NCBI GenBank assembly: GCA_964533785.1
Contig: CAZHNG010000425.1
Span: forward strand, 1-5,317
Direction: 5' to 3'
Origin: JANQRV01 sp964533785
GTDB taxonomy: Bacteria > Bacteroidota > Bacteroidia > Chitinophagales > Saprospiraceae
Length of the DNA stretch: 5,317 nt
Program-made: the position numbers and the translations under genes
Shown here: piece after piece, positions 1 through 5,223 of the stretch
How the letters are laid out: the number at the start of each line of letters is the position of its first letter
Position numbering within the stretch: position 1 is the stretch's first letter
The notes under the pieces: generated by a model
What the model saw: the letters and a program-made list of their open reading frames with translations, nothing else
Told to the model about the DNA's origin: nothing
The model's database searches: none

Positions 1-80
1 TGCTGATGGAGGAGGATTGGGTGAGTAATCCGGGCCTGCGTCAGCGCCATCCGTTCTCTGCAAGCATGAAAAAAGAAAAT
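1..80. other. GC-rich left flank, possible end of an upstream gene
   Basis: The first 60 bases are about 60% GC (36 of 60 by hand count), clearly richer than the operon that follows. An upstream gene on the + strand could end here: one frame stops at 26-28 (TAA), and another stays open from base 3 to a stop at 162-164. The second frame would run through the hairpin at 91-124 and its direct repeats, which makes it less likely to be coding over its whole length. I do not recognise either peptide. The compositional contrast suggests the operon was inserted into DNA of different origin, but 60 bases is a small sample. Confidence 0.3.
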
Positions 81-136
81 GCCAACCCGCAAAAACAAAG
101 AGTGCTATCGCACACATTGTTTTTCTGCCAGCCCGC
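81..136. repeat. Hairpin bracketed by direct repeats (left element)
   Basis: GCCAACCCGC at 81-90 and GCCAGCCCGC at 127-136 match at 9 of 10 positions in direct orientation. They enclose the imperfect palindrome at 91-124 almost exactly. The same plan, GCCAAC-type direct repeat, palindrome, direct repeat, recurs downstream of the operon at 5118-5208. The two elements also share the words CAAAGAG (96-102 and 5187-5193) and CACATTGT (113-120 and 5135-5142), in opposite order. This looks like a recurrent intergenic or module-boundary repeat. Its mechanism is unknown to me. Confidence 0.5.
91..124 (+). terminator. Probable bidirectional intrinsic terminator upstream of the operon
   Basis: The outer stem AAAAACAA (91-98) pairs perfectly with TTGTTTTT (117-124). 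The inner stem GTGC (102-105) pairs with GCAC (110-113) around a TATC loop. G100-C115 adds a pair, and A99/A116 and A101/A114 are symmetric mismatches. A GC core closed by an A-tract and a T-tract fits a terminator working in both directions, insulating the operon from upstream transcription. It is also the core of the repeat element at 81-136, so termination may not be its only role. Confidence 0.55.
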
Positions 137-172
137 ACAAATCCCACCCACCACCCAGGGCTAAGAAATATA

Positions 173-185
173 CTCATATTATGAG
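173..185. promoter_or_regulatory. Palindromic operator candidate for the XRE regulator
   Basis: CTCATA (173-178) and TATGAG (180-185) are perfect 6-bp inverted arms around a single T. The palindrome lies about 50 bp before the regulator's ATG, just upstream of the proposed -33 element. This is a typical position and size for the site of a dimeric XRE-type autoregulator. I saw no second clear copy in the leader, so a tandem C-box arrangement is not supported. Binding by the adjacent regulator is inferred. Confidence 0.45.
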
Positions 186-187
186 AT

Positions 188-217
188 ATTGAAATTTATT
201 GCCTACCTTTAGCTTTC
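188..217 (+). promoter_or_regulatory. Candidate Bacteroidota-type promoter for the operon
   Basis: TAGCTTTC (210-217) matches the Bacteroidota -7 consensus TAnnTTTG at all but the last position. ATTG (188-191) could serve as the -33 element (consensus TTTG) with an 18-bp gap; about 19 bp is usual. Transcription would then start near 222-225, giving a leader of only about 10-13 nt before the ATG at 235. Both elements are imperfect, and AT-rich DNA offers chance matches. Confidence 0.35.
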
Positions 218-234
218 ATAACCAATAATTCAAA

Positions 235-432
235 ATGAACAGAATTAAAGCGGTTTTGGAAGAAAAAGGACTAACTCAAATTTGGTTAGCCAAAAAGTTG
301 GGTAAGAGCTACAATATGGTAAATTCTTATGCAAAGAATAGAAGGCAGCCGAGTATCGAAGTCCTATTTAGAATTGCTGAAATACTGGATATTGACGCAA
401 GAGAATTACTCGTTTCAACCAAAAAAAATTGA
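235..432 (+). CDS. XRE-family helix-turn-helix regulator, 65 aa
   Basis: A small single-domain DNA-binding protein of the Cro/C1 (XRE) class. The helix-turn-helix covers roughly residues 14-35: a scaffold helix around TQIWLAKKLG, a turn at K24-S25, and a recognition helix around NMVNSYAKN. It is followed by the usual RRQPSIEVLFRIAEILDI segment, which packs the remaining helices. At 65 aa it is complete for a minimal XRE protein. The ATG at 235 is the first in frame and gives a normal N-terminus for the family (MNRIKAVLEEKG). Small XRE proteins commonly head RM operons and control them as C proteins. Here its TGA directly abuts the ATG of the first methyltransferase-like gene, so translation is probably coupled. 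It probably binds the palindrome at 173-185 and regulates the whole operon. Family assignment is strong; activator versus repressor cannot be told. Confidence 0.88.
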   Translation: MNRIKAVLEEKGLTQIWLAKKLGKSYNMVNSYAKNRRQPSIEVLFRIAEILDIDARELLVSTKKN

Positions 433-1107
433 ATGGAAGAAAATAAATCGATAAAGCAAGTAAAATCCAAAAAGCGTGTAGCTGACCATGGAGAAGTATT
501 TACCAATGAACGAGAGGTAAAGGCCATGCTCGATTTGGTAAAGCAAGAAACAGAAAGAATCGATTCTCGTTTCTTAGAGCCCGCTTGTGGTACAGGCAAT
601 TTTCTGGTGGAAGTATTGAGAAGGAAATTAGAAGTAGTGAAAAGCCGTTACAAGAAGAATCAATTGGATTATGAGCGATATGCTGTAATCGCTGTTTCCA
701 GTATTTACGGCATTGATTTGTTGCTTGATAATGTGGAAGAATGTCGAAACCGATTGTTTAACATTTTTGAAGAACAGTACAAAAAGCTATTCAAAGATGA
801 AATAAAAAGGGAATGTCTTGAATCAATTCGATTCATTTTGAGTAAAAACGTAATACAAGGTGATGCGCTGACATTGAACAAGGTTAATGGTGCAGAGCCG
901 ATTGTTTTTTCTGAATGGTCTGCCGTAAATGGTAGTATGATAAAAAGAAGAGATTACACTTTGGCAAATTTACTACAAGCCGAAGCAGCAAAAGTGCCAG
1001 GTGGGCTTTTTGACGATGTTTATGAATCAGACCCAGCATTCTTACCAAAAGCGGTGGCTGATTTCCCCCTAACCCATTTTCTGAAACTACAAGAGCACGA
1101 TGTTTAA
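433..1107 (+). CDS. DNA methyltransferase-like subunit, SAM-binding motifs but no NPPY, 224 aa
   Basis: Resembles the N-terminal half of a gamma-class N6-adenine DNA methyltransferase. Motif X is at about 15-25 (RVADHGEVFTN). Motif I is EPACGTGNFL at 49-58 with an intact GxG. Motif II is IYGIDLL at 91-97 with acidic D95, and motif III-like NVIQGDAL is at 139-146. Where motif IV (NPPY/DPPY) should follow, the protein has IVFSEW (157-162) and then a short basic tail (KRRDY) and a conserved-looking C-terminus. It should bind S-adenosylmethionine but cannot methylate in the usual way alone. It is not simply a broken front half of the next gene, because that protein has its own motif X and motif I. 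Its ATG follows the regulator's TGA with no gap and no visible Shine-Dalgarno. Its end overlaps the next gene by 8 bp, implying stoichiometric production. The likely role is a regulatory or SAM-binding partner of the next gene product, in a heteromeric adenine methyltransferase. Confidence 0.85.
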   Translation: MEENKSIKQVKSKKRVADHGEVFTNEREVKAMLDLVKQETERIDSRFLEPACGTGNFLVEVLRRKLEVVKSRYKKNQLDYERYAVIAVSSIYGIDLLLDNVEECRNRLFNIFEEQYKKLFKDEIKRECLESIRFILSKNVIQGDALTLNKVNGAEPIVFSEWSAVNGSMIKRRDYTLANLLQAEAAKVPGGLFDDVYESDPAFLPKAVADFPLTHFLKLQEHDV

Positions 1108-2593
1108 AGTAAACTACAACCCCGACGTCCTCTCTTGCCTGGCCAACCTGAGTAACGATGAGGTATTCACGCCGCCCAAGCTGGTCAATGAAATGTTGGA
1201 CTTGCTTCCTGTTGAAATATGGTCGGACAAGTCTATAACTTTCCTTGACCCTTTCACCAAGTCGGGAGTCTTTCTACGGGAGATCGCCAAAAGACTGATG
1301 AAAGGACAGGAAAACGAAATCCCAGACCAACAACAACGTATCAATCACATCTTCAAAAATCAAATCTACGGTATTGCCATCACCGAGCTGACCTCACTAC
1401 TGGCCAGGCGTTCGGTCTATTGCTCTAAAACCGCCAATGGCAAATACTCCATTGTAGAGGGATTTGATAATGCTCAGGGCAATATCAAGTACGACCGCAT
1501 AGAACACACGTGGAAAAACGGAAAGTGCATCTTTTGTGGCGCCAGTCAATCCGAATACGACCGAGAGGATGTTCTTGAATCTTATGCTTACCAATTTATT
1601 CACACCAACGAACCCGAAAATATCTTTAATATGAAATTTGATGTCATTGTAGGAAATCCGCCTTATCAGTTGAGTGATGGGGGACACGGAAGGAGTGCAA
1701 GTCCTATCTACAATAAGTTTGTAGAACAAGCGAAGAAGTTGAACCCACGGTATTTATCCATGGTTATTCCTTCTCGTTGGTTTGGGGGTGGAAAAGGATT
1801 AAATGAATTTAGAAAGGACATGCTTAATGATCAGCGGATAAGGAAAATAGTAGATTATATAAGTTCGGCTGATGTTTTTCCAGGAGTAGATATTTCTGGT
1901 GGTATATGTTACTTTTTGTGGGATAGAGAATATGAAGGTGGCTGTGAGGTTGTCTCAGTTAGGTCAGGTGTTGAATATGTTTCTAAGCGTCCATTAAATG
2001 AATTTAGCACTCTTGTTCGATATAGTATAGGAGTGGATGTTATTCACAAGGTGAAGGAAACTAAGGAAGAATCAATGAATTCAATTGTTAGCCCTTCAAA
2101 ACCATTTGGATTGAGAACCTTTATTCGACCTCAAAAAAATGGTGATCTCATATTGCACTGGCAAAAAGGAGAGGGACCATTTCCGAGTAGTGAGGTAACT
2201 GCGGGTCAAGAAATGATTGATAAATGGAAAGTAATCACTTCTTATGTTTCGACTGATCATGGTGGACAACCCGGGAAAGACGGGAAGTTAAAAGTATTCG
2301 GAAAAATTGGGGTTTTGCCTCCGAATACAATTTGTAACGAAACTTACATCGTCATTGGCACTTTTGACTCAAAAGTAGAAGCAGATAACTTAGTCAGCTA
2401 TATGAAGACTAAATTTTTTCGGTTCTTGGTTTCTCTTTTCATGTATTCGCATCACATCACTAAGCAATCTTATCAATTCGTCCCCATCCAAGACTTTACC
2501 CAAGAATGGACAGACGAAAAGCTCTACGCCAAATACGGTATTACCGAGGAAGAAAAAGCCTTCATTGATTCCCTAATAAGACCAATGGACTAA
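1100..2593 (+). CDS. Eco57I-type N6-adenine DNA methyltransferase / specificity subunit, 497 aa
   Basis: The modification subunit. The tetrapeptide N186-P-P-Y189, followed by Q, is the motif IV of gamma-class N6-adenine methyltransferases that flips and methylates the target adenine. Motif X is EVFTPP (21-26). Motif I is degenerate, DPFTKSGVFL (50-59), with Lys54 where the first Gly of GxG is expected. The motif II segment IYGIAIT (89-95) has Ala93 in place of the usual Asp. Between motifs II and IV lie C108, H136, C143 and C146 (KCIFCG), possibly a zinc site. MVIPSRWFGGGKGL follows NPPY, as in Eco57I-type enzymes. The C-terminal half (about 300-470) probably holds the target-recognition domain. 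The ATG at 1100 overlaps the previous stop as ATGTTTAA, so translation is probably coupled. By hand count 1141-1560 is about 46% GC and 1801-2160 about 36%, hinting at a recombined specificity region. The recognition sequence cannot be predicted. Confidence 0.92.
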   Translation: MFKVNYNPDVLSCLANLSNDEVFTPPKLVNEMLDLLPVEIWSDKSITFLDPFTKSGVFLREIAKRLMKGQENEIPDQQQRINHIFKNQIYGIAITELTSLLARRSVYCSKTANGKYSIVEGFDNAQGNIKYDRIEHTWKNGKCIFCGASQSEYDREDVLESYAYQFIHTNEPENIFNMKFDVIVGNPPYQLSDGGHGRSASPIYNKFVEQAKKLNPRYLSMVIPSRWFGGGKGLNEFRKDMLNDQRIRKIVDYISSADVFPGVDISGGICYFLWDREYEGGCEVVSVRSGVEYVSKRPLNEFSTLVRYSIGVDVIHKVKETKEESMNSIVSPSKPFGLRTFIRPQKNGDLILHWQKGEGPFPSSEVTAGQEMIDKWKVITSYVSTDHGGQPGKDGKLKVFGKIGVLPPNTICNETYIVIGTFDSKVEADNLVSYMKTKFFRFLVSLFMYSHHITKQSYQFVPIQDFTQEWTDEKLYAKYGITEEEKAFIDSLIRPMD

Positions 2594-2595
2594 CC

Positions 2596-5115
2596 ATGAG
2601 CAAAAATAATTTTTTTCCACCCCGCCCCGAAGCCAACCCAAAAATCTACGTCTATTCCATAGATGCACCTAATCGTAAGGGTTTACTAAAAGTTGGCTAT
2701 ACCATAAGAGATGTTCCAACAAGAGTAGCAGAGCAGCTTCAAACAAGCGGCGTAAACTACGAAATAGAGTTTCACACCGATGCTATGCGAAATGATGGCA
2801 GTAGCTTTACTGACCATGATGTACATCGCTATTTGAGAAGAAAAGGTGTAGCTAATCCAGATGGTGAGTGGTTCAGATGTTCCTTAAAAGAAGTAAAGGC
2901 TGCAATCGTTGCGGTTACCAAAGGCGAGAAAAATGAGGAGAACAGAACACTTACTTTCTCCATGCGACCCGAGCAGAAAGAAGCGGTGCAAAAGACAAAG
3001 ATTTTTTTAGAGAGCTTTCGTGCGGACAAAGAAAATCAAGGAAAGACGCCCCAATTTTTATGGAATTGTAAAATGCGATTTGGTAAGACGTTTACCTCTT
3101 ATCAACTGGCTAAAACAATGGGATGGTCAAAGGTCTTGGTATTGACTTTCAAGCCTGCCGTACATAGCGCCTGGGAAGAGGATTTGATGAGTCACGTAGA
3201 TTTTGAAGGCTGGCAATTCATCTCCAATAATCCTGATACCCTAAATTATGAAGATGCAGATACTGATAAACCATTTGTTTGCTTTGGTTCATTCCAAGAC
3301 TTCTTAGGAAAAAATAAAAGTACAGGAGGAATAAAAACAAAGAATGAATGGGTACACGCCATCCATTGGGATTGTGTGATTTTTGATGAATACCATTTTG
3401 GAGCTTGGAATGACAATTCTAAAGGCTTATTTGATGAAATGTTTGAAGATGGCAAGGATGAGGATTTAGTTTATATTGATAAAATCGAGAAATTCGATGC
3501 GGACATCATACCAATCACCACCGACCAGTTTCTCTACCTTTCAGGCACCCCATTCAGAGCCATTACCTCAGGAGAATTTATCGAAGAGCAAATCTATAAT
3601 TGGACGTATTCAGACGAACAAAAAGCCAAATCAGAATGGCAGGGAGAAGACAATCCTTATTCAGCCCTTCCTCGAATGGTCATGCTGACCTATCAATTGC
3701 CTGACTCTATAACAGAAATTGCTATGGGTGGCGAGTTCAATGAATTTGATTTGAATTTGTTCTTTAAAGCGGATGGAGAAGGAGAAAGTGCCCATTTCAA
3801 ATATGAGAGTGAAGTTCAAAAGTGGTTGGATTTAATCAGAGGTTCCTACCTCGAAACAACGGTAGATAATTTAAAATTAGGGGCTCAAAAACCACCTATG
3901 CCTTTTTCTGATTCCAGGTTATTGTCAGTATTGACCCATACGTTTTGGTTTTTGCCGAGTGTAGCCTCCTGCTATGCGATGCGCAACCTGATGCAAAAGC
4001 GGAACAATTCTTTTTATCACGACTATACTATTGTAGTAGCTGCGGGGAAAAAAGCAGGTATCGGGGTAAAAGCCTTGCCGCCCGTACAGGAGGCCATGGA
4101 AAATCCCTTACAATCTAAATCCATCACGTTGTCTTGTGGTAAACTAACAACGGGCGTTACTGTAAAACCATGGACAGGTATTTTTATGCTTCGAAACTCA
4201 TCCAGTCCAGAAACTTACTTTCAAGCAGCATTTAGAGTTCAATCTCCTTGGACCGTAAAAAATATGGACGATAAGTCGCCTAACGAAGAAACCATCATTA
4301 AAGAAGAATGCTATGTCTTTGACTTTGCCCCAACCAGAGCATTGCGACAAATAGCGGAGTATAGCACTCAACTGAACGTAGAAGAGCCTAACCCTGAAAA
4401 ATGTGTCGCTGAATTTATACACTTTTTGCCCGTCCTTGCCTATGATGGTAGCTCAATGAAGCAAATTGATGCGGCGGGAATTTTGGATATGGCTATGAGT
4501 GGAACAACGGCAACACTATTGGCAAGAAGATGGGAAAGTGCTTTGTTGGTCAACGTAGATAATTATACTTTAAAACGACTTTTAGACAACGACCAAGCCC
4601 TCAAAGCATTAATGGCAATTGAAGGTTTTCGGTCGCTAAATCAAGACATTGAAACGATTATCAATAAATCAGAAGCGGTTAAAAAAGTAAAGAAAGAAGC
4701 GAATGACGAAGAAATGAGCAAGGCTCAAAAAAAGAAACTGACGGAAGAAGAAAAGGAATACAAGAGTCTGCGGAAGAAAATTCAAGAAAAGCTCATCAAG
4801 TTCGCTACTCGTGTTCCAGTCTTTATGTACTTGACAGACTACAGAGAACGAAGTCTAAAAGATGTGATTACTCAATTGGAGCCAGCATTATTCAAAAAGG
4901 TAACAGGGTTAGATGTCAAAGATTTTGAATTATTGGTAAGCCTTGGTCTTTTTAATAGCGGATTGATGAACGATGCGGTTTACAAATTTAAACGATATGA
5001 AGATGCCAGTTTAAGTTATACTGGAATCAATAAGCACGAAGGAGAAGATATTGGATTATACGATACAGTTTTAAGCAATGATGATTATGAAAATAGTTTT
5101 GTCAACGAACCGTGA
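2596..5115 (+). CDS. GIY-YIG nuclease-SF2 helicase fusion, putative ATP-dependent restriction subunit, 839 aa
   Basis: The N-terminus (about 15-100) resembles T5orf172/MUG113 GIY-YIG domains: KIYVYS (16-21), LLKVGYT (30-36), putative catalytic Arg43, then FTDHDVHRYL (71-80) and GEWF (90-93). The usual metal-binding Glu, four residues before the conserved His, is Asp73 here. A superfamily 2 helicase/translocase motor follows: RPEQKEAV (124-131) as a Q-like motif, Walker A MRFGKT (160-165), Walker B DEYH (264-267), motif III SGTPF (316-320), motif V CGKLTTGVTV (514-523) and motif VI QAAFR (543-547). A lysine/glutamate-rich, probably coiled-coil stretch lies near 688-735, followed by RVPVFMYLTDYRE (739-751). 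I see no PD-(D/E)XK site, so cleavage probably relies on the GIY-YIG domain. The gene starts 2 bp after the methyltransferase stop. Inferred role: cut unmodified foreign DNA, with ATP-driven translocation. It could instead act without modification control. Confidence 0.87.
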   Translation: MSKNNFFPPRPEANPKIYVYSIDAPNRKGLLKVGYTIRDVPTRVAEQLQTSGVNYEIEFHTDAMRNDGSSFTDHDVHRYLRRKGVANPDGEWFRCSLKEVKAAIVAVTKGEKNEENRTLTFSMRPEQKEAVQKTKIFLESFRADKENQGKTPQFLWNCKMRFGKTFTSYQLAKTMGWSKVLVLTFKPAVHSAWEEDLMSHVDFEGWQFISNNPDTLNYEDADTDKPFVCFGSFQDFLGKNKSTGGIKTKNEWVHAIHWDCVIFDEYHFGAWNDNSKGLFDEMFEDGKDEDLVYIDKIEKFDADIIPITTDQFLYLSGTPFRAITSGEFIEEQIYNWTYSDEQKAKSEWQGEDNPYSALPRMVMLTYQLPDSITEIAMGGEFNEFDLNLFFKADGEGESAHFKYESEVQKWLDLIRGSYLETTVDNLKLGAQKPPMPFSDSRLLSVLTHTFWFLPSVASCYAMRNLMQKRNNSFYHDYTIVVAAGKKAGIGVKALPPVQEAMENPLQSKSITLSCGKLTTGVTVKPWTGIFMLRNSSSPETYFQAAFRVQSPWTVKNMDDKSPNEETIIKEECYVFDFAPTRALRQIAEYSTQLNVEEPNPEKCVAEFIHFLPVLAYDGSSMKQIDAAGILDMAMSGTTATLLARRWESALLVNVDNYTLKRLLDNDQALKALMAIEGFRSLNQDIETIINKSEAVKKVKKEANDEEMSKAQKKKLTEEEKEYKSLRKKIQEKLIKFATRVPVFMYLTDYRERSLKDVITQLEPALFKKVTGLDVKDFELLVSLGLFNSGLMNDAVYKFKRYEDASLSYTGINKHEGEDIGLYDTVLSNDDYENSFVNEP

Positions 5116-5117
5116 TT

Positions 5118-5208
5118 GCCAACGCATTTTGCAGCACATTGTCGTCCTTCCCGATAAAAATCGGGACAGGCTGTTCCTGCGGGCGCCAAAGAGCTACAAA
5201 GCCAACCC
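5118..5208. repeat. Structured repeat element bracketed by GCCAAC direct repeats (right element)
   Basis: Direct repeats GCCAACGC (5118-5125) and GCCAACCC (5201-5208) match at 7 of 8 positions. Between them 5128-5147 and 5181-5200 form an imperfect inverted repeat, 15 of 20 positions by hand alignment plus one G-T wobble. Inside are two adjacent hairpins: TCCCGAT-AAAA-ATCGGGA (5149-5166, 7 bp perfect) and CAGG-CTGTT-CCTG (5167-5179). The whole could fold as a three-way junction. It shares words and layout with the left element at 81-136. It starts 2 bp after the operon's last stop codon, so it will also be the start of the operon's 3' UTR. It may be an intergenic repeat family or a cassette-boundary site. 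It does not show the inverted RYYYAAC/GTTRRRY cores of an integron attC. Confidence 0.5.
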
Positions 5209-5223
5209 ACGAAAAAACGAGAA

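Noticed and set aside
3..164. Open + strand frame from the left edge to a TAA at 162-164 (53 codons)
   Set aside because: It runs through the hairpin and direct repeats at 81-136, its peptide is not recognisable, and its proline/glutamine-rich end looks like translated non-coding DNA. It may include a genuine gene end at its extreme left, but this cannot be shown.
327..1729. Minus-strand and overlapping frames of 70-110 codons inside the operon
   Set aside because: They lie entirely opposite clear coding sequence with recognisable motifs, have no supporting start context, and encode unrecognisable peptides. They are shadows of the real genes.
433..2593. The two methyltransferase genes as one gene split by a frameshift
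   Set aside because: Each protein has its own motif X and motif I segment and a plausible complete terminus, so they are separate paralogue-like proteins rather than halves of one broken gene.
5149..5166. Intrinsic terminator directly after the operon
   Set aside because: The TCCCGAT/ATCGGGA hairpin is not followed by a T-tract (CAGGCTG follows), so it is better read as the core of the larger repeat element. The hairpin at 5271-5310 is the better terminator candidate.
5118..5208. Integron attC recombination site
   Set aside because: The GCCAAC words at both ends are in direct orientation. An attC needs inverted RYYYAAC and GTTRRRY cores, which are absent, and no integrase is present in the window.
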